Shown here: positions 1 through 7,824 of the stretch, piece after piece
How positions within the stretch are numbered: position 1 is the stretch's first letter
Layout of the letters: every line of letters starts with the position of its first letter
Source: Ardenticatenaceae bacterium
Lineage (GTDB): Bacteria > Chloroflexota > Anaerolineae > Promineifilales > Promineifilaceae
Length of the DNA stretch: 64,000 nt
Assembly (NCBI GenBank): GCA_020634455.1
Contig: JACKBQ010000001.1
Span: 2,170,001-2,234,000 of the forward strand
Direction of reading: 5' to 3'
Notes under the pieces: generated by a model
Database searches by the model: none
The model's input: only the letters and a program-made list of their open reading frames with translations
What the model was told of the DNA's origin: nothing
Position numbers and translations under genes: made by a program

Positions 1-2
1 GC

Positions 3-614
3 CCCGTCTACCGCGACCAGTTTCTGACCGGCAAGGTTTTGGGAAATGCGGCGCTGCTGGCGGTGCTGATGACGGCCGTTGGCCTGGTCACCTTTCTGGC
101 TATTGGCCTCATTGGGCGCGTCTGGCTCACGGGAGACCAAATCATCCGGCTGGCTTTAACAATGGGCATGTCCTGGCTGTACCTGATGACCTTCTACCTG
201 TTGGCCCAATTCTTCACCCTGCTCATGCCCAACAGCAACCACGCGCTGCTGCTCACCGTCATCGTCTGGCTCGTCTTCGCCTTCATCTTCCCCCAAATTG
301 GCGACACGATGGACTTGGACAATCAGCTTCCCGGCGGCTTTTTCGCCACCTTGGGCTTGGACAAAGCAGGCGAGGAACAGGCGTTGCAGCAGTTCAAATG
401 GTACGAAACTGTACGCGACGGCGTGGAAGAGCTGTCGCCCACCAAGCACTACGAGCGCATCAGCTATGCCCTGCTAGGCATCAAAAAGGAGTTCAACGAG
501 AACACCTGGCAAGAGGTGATGCGGCTCAAACTCATCAATCTAGCCGGCCTGACTCTGCCCATCGTCTTGCTTTTAAGCGCGTCTTACGTCGTTTTCCTCA
601 GGCAGGAAGCGTAA
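3..614 (+). CDS. ABC-2 type transporter permease, C-terminal part
   Basis: The reading frame is open from the first bases of the window, so the gene begins upstream and only its last ~204 codons are visible. The fragment starts with a segment (PVYRDQFLTGKVLGN) typical of the stretch before the middle helices of ABC-2 family permeases. Several hydrophobic spans follow: about three before residue 100, then a soluble loop rich in charged residues, and a last helix near the C-terminus (LINLAGLTLPIVLLLSASYV). Proteins of this kind form the membrane part of ABC exporters with a separate ATPase, which probably lies upstream. The substrate cannot be told. It ends 65 bp before a lipoprotein gene on the same strand. 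Confidence 0.75.
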   Translation, partial: PVYRDQFLTGKVLGNAALLAVLMTAVGLVTFLAIGLIGRVWLTGDQIIRLALTMGMSWLYLMTFYLLAQFFTLLMPNSNHALLLTVIVWLVFAFIFPQIGDTMDLDNQLPGGFFATLGLDKAGEEQALQQFKWYETVRDGVEELSPTKHYERISYALLGIKKEFNENTWQEVMRLKLINLAGLTLPIVLLLSASYVVFLRQEA

Positions 615-617
615 GGA

Positions 618-657
618 GAGATTGGAGATTGACATCCAATCTCCAGTCTCCAATCTC
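618..657. repeat. Inverted low-complexity repeat (GAGATTGGAGA arms)
   Basis: An 11-bp arm GAGATTGGAGA at 618-628 is matched by its reverse complement at 647-657, with a further partial unit between them. It lies directly behind the permease stop and could act as a terminator hairpin, although there is no T-run. Related strings occur at 4792-4806 and 54416-54443, so this belongs to a dispersed family. Confidence 0.6.
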
Positions 658-679
658 AAATAATTAAAGGAAACACACC

Positions 680-1351
680 ATGTCAAAGAAAATTTACACA
701 TTCATATTCATCACGATTTTGTCAGCCTTGCTGCTGGCAGCTTGCGGCGGCAGCGCTGCCACAACAACAACGAACAGTAGCGCCAGTAGCGCTGCCGCCG
801 ATGGCCCGGACACCGATGGGGACGGTATTCCCGATACGGCCGAAAAAGTGCTGGGAACCGACCCCAACAATGCTGACACGGACGGCGACGGCCAGAATGA
901 TTTGGCCGACCAAAGCCCGATGATGACAGACAATCCCATCCAGGAAAGCAGCACGACACAAGGATTTACGATTAGCGGCTTGCTGGTAGAAAATAATGAA
1001 GATGCCAACGGCGCAGGCGTGCCGGATCATTTGGAATTGAAAGTGACCAACACCGGCACGGCCGATTTAACCAATTTTGACATCTACTACACGATTACCG
1101 ACAAAGATACAGGGGCTATTCAGGGCTACTATCGCATGCTGCCCGGCTTCACCGTAGCCCCTGGCGAGACCAAAGACATCCATTTCGATAACACCGGCCA
1201 GCCGGATCATTACAATTGGAATCCCAACAGTGCCTTTTTTACCGACCCTAACGGCCTGACTGTAGCTGTCACGCTGCATGCGCCGGGATTGGCTCCACAA
1301 TCCGGTTCTGTGGATAAAGACCCGGCCGGGGCGGAAGGTGGTGTAGAATAG
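680..1351 (+). CDS. Lipoprotein with thrombospondin type-3-like calcium repeats
   Basis: The N-terminus is a lipoprotein signal peptide with lipobox LLAAC, so the mature protein begins at Cys22 on the outer face of the membrane. After a Ser/Thr/Ala-rich linker come two Asp-rich units, DTDGDGIPDTAEKVLGTDP and DTDGDGQNDLADQSP, which match thrombospondin type-3 / EF-hand-like calcium-binding repeats. A third weaker unit is ANGAGVPDHLELKV. The remainder (from about residue 110) looks like a beta-sandwich with a conserved-looking 'VTNTGTADLTNFDIYYTI' strand. A Shine-Dalgarno-like AAAGGA precedes the ATG. It lies upstream of a two-component system and could be a surface or adhesion protein; the function is not known. 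Signal peptide and repeats are seen; the role is inferred. Confidence 0.7.
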   Translation: MSKKIYTFIFITILSALLLAACGGSAATTTTNSSASSAAADGPDTDGDGIPDTAEKVLGTDPNNADTDGDGQNDLADQSPMMTDNPIQESSTTQGFTISGLLVENNEDANGAGVPDHLELKVTNTGTADLTNFDIYYTITDKDTGAIQGYYRMLPGFTVAPGETKDIHFDNTGQPDHYNWNPNSAFFTDPNGLTVAVTLHAPGLAPQSGSVDKDPAGAEGGVE

Positions 1352-1356
1352 GAGCA

Positions 1357-1419
1357 AGTGGCGAGTATGCGAGTGGCGAGTAAAAGACTCGCATACTCGC
1401 CACTCGCATACTCGCCACT
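1357..1419. repeat. Perfect 25-bp inverted repeat built of GAGTATGC/GAGTGGC units
   Basis: The 25 bases at 1357-1381 are repeated as an exact reverse complement at 1395-1419, with a 13-bp loop. Further partial units run on to 1440. Each arm is itself made of alternating 7-8 bp units (GCGAGTAT, GCGAGTG). It fills the gap between the lipoprotein and the response regulator and would form a long hairpin in the mRNA, so it may end transcription or separate the expression of the two genes. Confidence 0.7.
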
Positions 1420-1454
1420 CGCATACTCGCATACTCGCAAACCGAGAAAATACT

Positions 1455-2135
1455 ATGCGTATTTTAGTTGTCGAAGATGAACCCCGGATGGCTGCTCTCA
1501 TCCGACAGGGGCTAGAGGAAGAGGCTTATGCGGTGGATGTGGTGGATAACGGCCGTGACGTCCTCCTCTGGCTGCAAAGCGCAGCGTACGACATCGTGCT
1601 GCTGGACATTATGCTGCCCGGCATGAATGGGCTGGACGTGTGCCGCCAGCTGCGGTCGGAGGGATACAACATGCCCGTCCTCATGCTGACTGCCCGCGAT
1701 ACCCTACCCGACAAAGTCAAAGGGCTGGACAGCGGCGCGGACGATTATCTAGTGAAGCCCTTCGCCATTGAAGAACTGACGGCACGGATGAGAGCGCTGG
1801 CACGGCGCGACAACCCGGACAAACGCGCCATCCTCTCAGTCGCCGATTTAACCTTGGACCCGGCCACCAAGCTGGCCCGGCGCGGCGGCAGCGCCATTGA
1901 GCTAACCGCCAAAGAGTACGCCTTGCTGGAAACGCTGATGCGCCATCCCAACCAGATATTAAGCCGCGACCAGATTATCGAGCATGTTTGGGATATGGAA
2001 TTTGACTCTGGTTCGAAGCTGATTGAAGTGTATATTTACACCCTGCGTAAGAAAATTGACGCCGGTCACGATGCCAAGCTCATTCAGACGGTGCGCGGGT
2101 TGGGGTATCGGATAGGGAATTATGAAGCCGATTAG
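1455..2135 (+). CDS. OmpR/PhoB-family response regulator
   Basis: This is a two-domain response regulator of the usual length (226 residues). The receiver domain covers about residues 1-120, with acidic pocket E7/D8, phospho-acceptor D51 (LLDIMLPGMNG), T79 and K101 (VKPF). A winged-helix DNA-binding domain follows from about 130 to 222, with the typical 'LTAKEYALLETLMRHP' and 'YIYTLRKKID' segments. The stop codon overlaps the start of the sensor kinase gene by 14 bp, so the two proteins are translationally linked and form one signalling pair. The signal and regulon are not known; the next gene is an MFS transporter that could be a target. Confidence 0.93.
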   Translation: MRILVVEDEPRMAALIRQGLEEEAYAVDVVDNGRDVLLWLQSAAYDIVLLDIMLPGMNGLDVCRQLRSEGYNMPVLMLTARDTLPDKVKGLDSGADDYLVKPFAIEELTARMRALARRDNPDKRAILSVADLTLDPATKLARRGGSAIELTAKEYALLETLMRHPNQILSRDQIIEHVWDMEFDSGSKLIEVYIYTLRKKIDAGHDAKLIQTVRGLGYRIGNYEAD

Positions 2136-3522
2136 TTTAAGGGCGCGGTTGGCGCTCTGGATGGTGGTGGTGGAGGCGGCGTTGTTGGCGGTGTTTACGG
2201 CCGTTACCGTCCTGATCCTGCAAAATTTACAAAACCAACAAATCGAAAACACCCTGCATCTTAGCGCATCGGAACTGAATGCCGTGATTGATGTGCGCGA
2301 TGGGGAATATGCGGCGTTGGAGGGGGAAACGGCCGTTGTCCAGTCGCGCGGCGTCATCGCCTGGATTTTATCGCCCGACGGCCAGGTAGTGCAAACCATT
2401 GGCAGCGCCGCCAACGCCGATTTGCCGGAAGACTTACCGCCATCAGGTCAGGTAGGCGATGGCGAACTGCCGGAAGGCGAACCGGCGCGCTACTTTGTGA
2501 CGCCCTTAAGCGAAGGTTCGCGCCAATTGGGAACCATTGTTCTCGCCATTCCTGTCGGCGACAGCCAACTGTTCACGCGGCAAATGGGGCTGGGGCTGCT
2601 CATTGCCGTGCCGATTGTGCTGCTGCTGTCCATTTTAGGCGGTATTTTTCTGGCTGGACGCGCCTTGCAACCGGTGGCGGCCATCACCCAAACGGCGCAA
2701 AAAATCAACGCCGAAAATCTTAGCCATCGCCTTGATTTGACGCTGCCGGAGGATGAAATCGGGCAGTTGGCGCAGACGTTTAACGCCATGCTGGAGCGGA
2801 TTGACCGCGCTTTTGAACGCGAACGCCAGCTTACTTCGGATGTGTCGCACGAACTGCGAACGCCGCTGGGCATGTTGAAAACCCAATTGAGCCTGGCCCG
2901 TTCGCGCCCGCGAGAAGCGGCGGCGCTGCTGCAAATGATGGCCGACATGGAAGGGGATGTGGATCGGATGACGCGCCTGGTAGAGCAGATGCTGACGCTG
3001 GCGCGGGTAGAGCAGCGCGGCCTGTCCCCATTGGAACCGGTGGATTGTGTCCAACTGCTGCGCGATGTTGCCGCCGAGTTGCAGTTGTCGGCCCAGGAGC
3101 GGGGTGTAGCCTTGCAATTGACGCTGCCGTCGGAGGCCGCGTTTTCCCTGTTGGCTGATGCGGCGCGTTTGCGGCAGGTGTTTGTCAATCTGGTTGAGAA
3201 TGGGATTAAGTATTCGCCGCAGGGGGGCGTGGTGGGGGTAACGGCCGTGCGCCATCAACAACAAATCTCCATTTCCATTACTAACCAAGGGGACGGCATT
3301 CCCGCCGAACATATCCCCCACCTGTTTGAACGCTTTTACCGCGTAGACGACGCCCGCGCCCGCGCCACAGGCGGGTTTGGCCTGGGGCTGGCTATCGCCA
3401 AAGCCATTGTGGCGGCGCACGGCGGCGGCATTGCTGTGACCAGCGAACCGGGACAAGGAAGCGTGTTTACCGTGCAGCTACCCATCGCCCGTCAATATCT
3501 TACTTCTCGCGTCATCAACTAG
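2122..3522 (+). CDS. Membrane sensor histidine kinase
   Basis: The partner of the preceding response regulator. It has a transmembrane helix near residues 11-33, an extracytoplasmic sensor region of about 120 residues, a second helix near 155-178, and a HAMP linker (GRALQPVAAITQTAQKI). A HisKA dimerisation domain carries the phosphorylated His243 in SDVSHELRTPLGML, and the C-terminal HATPase_c domain has N-box (NLVENGIKYSP), GDGIP and GLGLAIAKAI motifs. All catalytic motifs look intact. The sensor domain has no motif I recognise, so the stimulus is open. It overlaps the regulator gene by 14 bp and is followed after 24 bp by an MFS transporter on the same strand. Confidence 0.93.
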   Translation: MKPISLRARLALWMVVVEAALLAVFTAVTVLILQNLQNQQIENTLHLSASELNAVIDVRDGEYAALEGETAVVQSRGVIAWILSPDGQVVQTIGSAANADLPEDLPPSGQVGDGELPEGEPARYFVTPLSEGSRQLGTIVLAIPVGDSQLFTRQMGLGLLIAVPIVLLLSILGGIFLAGRALQPVAAITQTAQKINAENLSHRLDLTLPEDEIGQLAQTFNAMLERIDRAFERERQLTSDVSHELRTPLGMLKTQLSLARSRPREAAALLQMMADMEGDVDRMTRLVEQMLTLARVEQRGLSPLEPVDCVQLLRDVAAELQLSAQERGVALQLTLPSEAAFSLLADAARLRQVFVNLVENGIKYSPQGGVVGVTAVRHQQQISISITNQGDGIPAEHIPHLFERFYRVDDARARATGGFGLGLAIAKAIVAAHGGGIAVTSEPGQGSVFTVQLPIARQYLTSRVIN

Positions 3523-3546
3523 CCAACTGGCAAGGTTATTCATTTT

Positions 3547-4794
3547 ATGTCAACACCAACTCCTACCCATTCCTTCTGGCAAAAAGTGCGTGAGCTGCCG
3601 CGCAACATTTGGGTTCTTACCCTGGCCTCTTTCCTCACCGACGTCTCCACGGAGATGATCGTCCACCTCATCCCCCTCTTTCTGGCTAATGTGCTGGGCG
3701 TGCGCACCGTCACCATTGGTCTCATTGAAGGGGTAGCGGAAACAACCGCCAGCCTGCTTAAGGTGTGGTCGGGTCGGTTTTCAGACTGGTTAGGGCGGCG
3801 CAAATGGCTCACTGTCTCCGGCTACGCCCTTTCAACAGTTGCAAAGCCGTTTTTGGTGTTGGCCAACAGTTGGCCAGCGGTGTTGGGCGTGCGCTTTTTC
3901 GAACGCATGGGCAAAGGGATTCGCACGGCCCCACGCGATGCGCTGGTAGCGGACAGCATTACGCCGGAGAAGCGGGGTATGGCCTTTGGTCTGCACCGGG
4001 CTGGCGATTCGGCAGGGGCGATGTTGGGCTTGCTCATTGGGCTAACGGCCGTTTGGCTGTTGCAAGGTCAGGCGCTGACCCTCTCGCGCAGTACATTTCA
4101 CACGCTGGTTTGGCTCAGTGTCGTTCCGGCCGTCCTGGCTGTCATAGCTCTGGGCGTTGGCATTCAGGAAGTCAAAGCGAAGGATGGCGCAAAACAAGCA
4201 GCAGCCGCCACGCTGTCTTCCCTGCCGCCAGCCTTCAAGCGATTTTTGCTCATCGTGGCGCTGTTTACGTTAGGCAACTCATCCGATGCGTTTCTCATCC
4301 TGCGAGCGCAGGAGCGCGGCCTGAGCTTGCTGGGCGTGATGGGGATGCTGGTGGCGTTTAATGGGGTGTATGCGGCCGTTTCCGGGCCAGCCGGTTCGCT
4401 ATCAGACAAAATCGGGCGGAAGCGCATTTTAACGGCCGGGTGGCTGCTTTATGCGCTTATTTATCTGGGGCTGGGGCTGGCGCAAACGGGCTGGCAGGTG
4501 GTTGGTTTGATGATTGTCTACGGCATTTACTATGGCCTGGCCGAAGGAGCCGCCAAATCTTACGTTGCCGACCTGGTTCCCCAAGCGCAACGCGGAACGG
4601 CGTATGGCTGGTACAATGGGGCGGTCGGGCTCGCTGCGCTGCCTGCCAGTTTACTGGCCGGGTTGCTGTGGCAAGGCATTGGCTCATGGCAAGGGTTCGG
4701 CGTGCAGGCACCATTTTTGTTTGGTGCGGTTTTGTCTTTGGTAGCGGTGGGGCTGTTTCTGGTCTGGTTGCCGCAAGGTGTGCGTGAAGCGTAG
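3547..4794 (+). CDS. MFS transporter
   Basis: A 415-residue protein with about twelve hydrophobic segments in two halves. After the second/third helix it has the MFS signature loop 'GRFSDWLGRRKWL', repeated in the second half as 'GSLSDKIGRKRIL', which marks the Major Facilitator Superfamily. The stretch 'RFFERMGKGIRTAPRDALVAD' is characteristic of a bacterial MFS subgroup of uncharacterised, probably drug or metabolite, exporters. The gene lies 24 bp behind the sensor kinase and is probably co-transcribed with it. That makes it a likely output of the two-component system, but the substrate cannot be predicted from sequence. Confidence 0.85.
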   Translation: MSTPTPTHSFWQKVRELPRNIWVLTLASFLTDVSTEMIVHLIPLFLANVLGVRTVTIGLIEGVAETTASLLKVWSGRFSDWLGRRKWLTVSGYALSTVAKPFLVLANSWPAVLGVRFFERMGKGIRTAPRDALVADSITPEKRGMAFGLHRAGDSAGAMLGLLIGLTAVWLLQGQALTLSRSTFHTLVWLSVVPAVLAVIALGVGIQEVKAKDGAKQAAAATLSSLPPAFKRFLLIVALFTLGNSSDAFLILRAQERGLSLLGVMGMLVAFNGVYAAVSGPAGSLSDKIGRKRILTAGWLLYALIYLGLGLAQTGWQVVGLMIVYGIYYGLAEGAAKSYVADLVPQAQRGTAYGWYNGAVGLAALPASLLAGLLWQGIGSWQGFGVQAPFLFGAVLSLVAVGLFLVWLPQGVREA

Positions 4795-4820
4795 AGATTG
4801 GAGATTAACCATTATCCATT

Positions 4821-6935
4821 ATGAATTTTCAGCAACTGTTTAAGCTCTTTGGCTACCCGCTGGTGGCCCTGGGCATTGGCCTGGAAAGCATGGGGGTTCC
4901 GGCACCAGGCGAAACGATTTTGCTCATTGCTGCGGCCGCCTCGGCGACGGGAACGGGCCAAATTGTGTGGGTGATTTTGGCGGCGGCGGCCGGAGCTATC
5001 ATTGGCGACAATATTGCATTTACATTGGGGCAGCGATTCGGCCGTTCCCTCCTCACTCGCATCCCTTTCATTAACGAAGAAAAACTGGCCCACAGTGAAG
5101 CTTTTTTTCAAAAATACGGCCCCAAAACCGTCATCATCGCCCGCTTTATCCCCGTTGTGCGCAGCGTTGTTGCGTACATTGCAGGCATCAACAAAATGCG
5201 GCACCGAACGTTCACCGTTTACAATTTGGTCGGCGGGCTGTTGTGGGCGACGATCATTGGCAGCCTGGGCTTTATTTTTGGCAAGAATTTGCATCTGGTG
5301 GAGCTGTGGCTGCGGCGAATTGGCGGTATTTGGGTGGCGATTTTGCTGGTCGGCGGGCTGCTGCTGTGGGCCAACCACCACTGGTATCAGGATGAGCGAC
5401 GGTTCCGCCTGGGACGTACAGGGACAGCCTGGGCCTGGTGGCAAGCGACCTGGCAGCGGCTAACCCAACAGGGAAGGCGCGGGCTGCTGGTCTACAGCTT
5501 TCTGCTCATTCTCAGCGGTTGGGCCACTGGTGTTTTGCTGGATGATTGGGTAGAACGAGAGCCGGAACTGTACCAGCGGGATCGGCTGGCCAGATCGTGG
5601 CTGCAATTGGGCGCAGAAGAAGTATCGCCGTGGACGGAAGCGCTGGCCTGGCTGGGGGATGTACGCCTGCTGGCAGTGATTACGGCCGTTACTGCCGTTT
5701 TCCTCTGGCGGCGCGGGCGGCGACGCAATAGTGTGTTGACCGTGGTGATGTTTGCTGGGGCGCTGGCGTTGGGCGTGGGTTTGCAAGTGTGGCTAAAACG
5801 GCCGTTACCCCCCTCTCCTGAACTTCTCTGGCAGCTTACCCCCTACGCTTTCCCACACCTTTCCAGCTTGCTGACGGTTGCCGTCTATGGCTGGCTGGTC
5901 CATTTGTGGCAGCAGGAACGGCCGTGGTCTAGCCGAGTGAATGGCGCCACAGCGGCAATTTTCTTGTCTGCCAGCGTGGGTATCACCGGACTCTATTTGG
6001 GTCAGGCCAATTTGAGCGACGTACTGGCTGGGTGGTCGTTAGGCTTTTTGTGGCTAGGCATTCCCCTTTCCGCCAGCGACAGGCGAGTCAAGCAGGTTAG
6101 GGAAAAGGTGAAAACTAAAGCGGAATTGATGAAGCCGCGCCAACGCCTCAATTTGTTGCTGGCGCTAACACTGCCCGTTTTGGTTTTGACCTTTTTGGAG
6201 CCGCCCATCGCCCAAGACCCCAGCTACCACAACTTTGCCGACCAGCGTCTAATCTGGGGCGTGCCCAACTTTTTTAATGTAACCTCCAACGCGCCGTTCC
6301 TGATTTTTGGGGTAATGGGGCTGTTCTTTCTGTGGCGGCTGCGCCCGACGGGAGGCTGGCCAGCTTTTGCGGATTTGGTAGAGAGACGGCCGTATCTCGT
6401 CTTTTTCATTGGCGTGGCCGTCACCAGTTTTGGCTCGGCTTACTATCATCTCGACCCCAACAACACCCATCTGGTCTGGGATCGCCTGCCAATGACCTTT
6501 GGCTTTATGTCCATCTTTGCAGCCGTCATTATGGAGCGCATTGACCGGGACGCCGGGCTGCGTCTGCTGTGGCCGTTGGTGGCTGTGGGCATTGCCAGCG
6601 TTGGATACTGGTATTGGAGCGAGCTTCATTTGCAGGGTGATTTACGATTCTACGTGGATGTTCAATTTTATCCTTTGATGGCCATCCCGCTGCTCGTTGC
6701 CTTGTTCCCGTCGCGTTACACAAAAGGGGAGCAAGTTTATACGATCATCCTGATTTATGCTTTGGCCAAAGCTTTTGAGCTACTAGACAAGCAAGTCTAT
6801 CAGCTTCTTGGCGGCATCATCAGCGGCCACACCATTAAACATTTGGTGGCGGCCCTGGCGACCTATTGGGCGATGCGGATGTTGTGGTTGAGACGGCCGT
6901 TAGAACCAGAAAACTCGCCGGTTTCCCCAGATTAG
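4821..6935 (+). CDS. Three-part membrane protein: DedA, degenerate PAP2 and CREST ceramidase-like domains
   Basis: Residues 1-190 are a DedA (SNARE-associated) domain with 'ESMGVPAPGETILL' and 'ARFIPVVRSVVAYIAGINKM'. Residues ~215-410 align by pattern with a PAP2 phosphatase but lack its catalytic residues. The PSGH motif reads PHLS (345-348), and in the SR-x5-H-x3-D motif only D400 remains, with the His position occupied by A396. Residues ~435-690 look like a CREST-superfamily (alkaline ceramidase-like) hydrolase: FADQR 472-476, YYH ending at H543, D554 in DRLPM, and H670-xxx-H674. These residues are the right kind to bind zinc. DedA-PAP2 fusions are known; the added CREST part is unusual. 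A role in membrane lipid turnover is inferred. Confidence 0.75.
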   Translation: MNFQQLFKLFGYPLVALGIGLESMGVPAPGETILLIAAAASATGTGQIVWVILAAAAGAIIGDNIAFTLGQRFGRSLLTRIPFINEEKLAHSEAFFQKYGPKTVIIARFIPVVRSVVAYIAGINKMRHRTFTVYNLVGGLLWATIIGSLGFIFGKNLHLVELWLRRIGGIWVAILLVGGLLLWANHHWYQDERRFRLGRTGTAWAWWQATWQRLTQQGRRGLLVYSFLLILSGWATGVLLDDWVEREPELYQRDRLARSWLQLGAEEVSPWTEALAWLGDVRLLAVITAVTAVFLWRRGRRRNSVLTVVMFAGALALGVGLQVWLKRPLPPSPELLWQLTPYAFPHLSSLLTVAVYGWLVHLWQQERPWSSRVNGATAAIFLSASVGITGLYLGQANLSDVLAGWSLGFLWLGIPLSASDRRVKQVREKVKTKAELMKPRQRLNLLLALTLPVLVLTFLEPPIAQDPSYHNFADQRLIWGVPNFFNVTSNAPFLIFGVMGLFFLWRLRPTGGWPAFADLVERRPYLVFFIGVAVTSFGSAYYHLDPNNTHLVWDRLPMTFGFMSIFAAVIMERIDRDAGLRLLWPLVAVGIASVGYWYWSELHLQGDLRFYVDVQFYPLMAIPLLVALFPSRYTKGEQVYTIILIYALAKAFELLDKQVYQLLGGIISGHTIKHLVAALATYWAMRMLWLRRPLEPENSPVSPD

Positions 6936-7030
6936 CTTCACACAATTGCCGGCTAAAAGACAACTATGCTCTTCCGCGAATTTTATCTTCAATTTAACTT
7001 CCCGTTCTAAGATAAAAACATCTAAACAAC

Positions 7031-7042
7031 GTGTTCGAACAC
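7031..7042. promoter_or_regulatory. 12-bp perfect palindrome GTGTTCGAACAC upstream of PepSY gene
   Basis: A perfect dyad lies 31 bp before the start codon of the PepSY protein, in the only long spacer on this side (6936-7072). A repressor site is plausible from its position, but no known operator is matched exactly. The ribosome-binding site GGAGG follows at 7060-7064. Confidence 0.3.
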
Positions 7043-7072
7043 ACAACTCATTAAGTACTGGAGGTACTAACC

Positions 7073-7690
7073 ATGAAAATCAATAAACGAACCGCGACTG
7101 TTGTGATGTTAGCCGGATTGTTACTCGGCAGCCTCGGCGTCGGCCTAACCCTGACGGGGAAGCCGCAAGCTGCTTCGGCACAGCAAACTGTGCCTGCGGC
7201 AGAAGATGGCGACAACGTTCAGGAACCATCCTACACGGGCAGCATTCCGGTGGACGAGGCGCAAACCGATGGCATGAACGAAGCGGATGAAGCGGCGGCG
7301 CTGCAAGGGAAAGCTACCATTAGCGCCGATGAAGCCAAAGCCGCTGCCGAAGCCGCCAACCCCGGTGCCCAAGCCGTCAAGGTAGAACTGGATAACCAAA
7401 ACGGCTATCTCGTCTACAGTGTGGAGTTGGACAATGGGCTGGACGTGAAAATAGACGCAGGCGACGCCGCTGTTTTGCACACCGAACAAGCCGACAACGA
7501 CGCGGATGAAGAAGACAACGAGGCCGACGAAGCAGGTGATACCGACGACATTCAGGAAGAGAACGAAGCAGATGACGACGGCGATACCGGCGACGTTCAG
7601 GAAGAACATGAAGCGGAAGGCGAAGCCGATGATGCTGCCGAAGGCTCCGAAGCCCCGGAAGACGCGCCTGAAGCTGTTCCGGCACCCTAA
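7073..7690 (+). CDS. Secreted PepSY-domain protein with acidic repeat tail
   Basis: A strong GGAGG site precedes the ATG. Residues 1-37 form a signal peptide ending near QAASA. Residues ~80-125 have the PepSY pattern: an alternating helix 'ISADEAKAAAEAANPG' followed by strands 'AVKVELDNQNGYLVYSVEL' and 'LDVKIDAGDAAVL'. From about residue 140 the chain is almost only Asp, Glu, Ala, Gly and Thr, with imperfect repeats around 'DDIQEENEADDDGDTGD' and 'VQEEHEAEGEADD'. PepSY domains usually inhibit proteases or sense extracytoplasmic conditions. The acidic tail could bind cations or the positively charged surface. It is a single-gene transcript with its own terminator. Confidence 0.75.
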   Translation: MKINKRTATVVMLAGLLLGSLGVGLTLTGKPQAASAQQTVPAAEDGDNVQEPSYTGSIPVDEAQTDGMNEADEAAALQGKATISADEAKAAAEAANPGAQAVKVELDNQNGYLVYSVELDNGLDVKIDAGDAAVLHTEQADNDADEEDNEADEAGDTDDIQEENEADDDGDTGDVQEEHEAEGEADDAAEGSEAPEDAPEAVPAP

Positions 7691-7721
7691 GAAATAGCAC
7701 CTTTCAATTGCAGTTAATCAG

Positions 7722-7752
7722 AAAGAGACACGCCACCGGGGTGTCTCTTTTT
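7722..7752 (+). terminator. Rho-independent terminator after PepSY gene
   Basis: A 10-bp perfect stem (AAAGAGACAC at 7722-7731, GTGTCTCTTT at 7741-7750) with a 9-nt loop runs directly into T residues, 31 bp behind the PepSY stop codon. Confidence 0.9.
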
Positions 7753-7824
7753 GTGTGTACTTGCCACCCTAAAAAAGGGTTGGCTTTAGTGCTCTCTAAA
7801 ATTGTCTGAAATCGGTGATTAAGT

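Noticed and set aside
1357..1440. CRISPR-like alternation of short repeats
   Set aside because: Units are only 7-8 bp, there are no unique spacers of even length, and no cas genes are near. It is a low-complexity inverted repeat.
2635..3456. Minus-strand open frame opposite the sensor kinase
   Set aside because: Antisense to a kinase with every catalytic motif; Arg/Gln/His-rich with no family features.
7031..7042. LexA box
   Set aside because: The dyad reads GTGTTCGAACAC, so the half-sites are in the opposite order to GAAC-N4-GTTC; no SOS gene is near.
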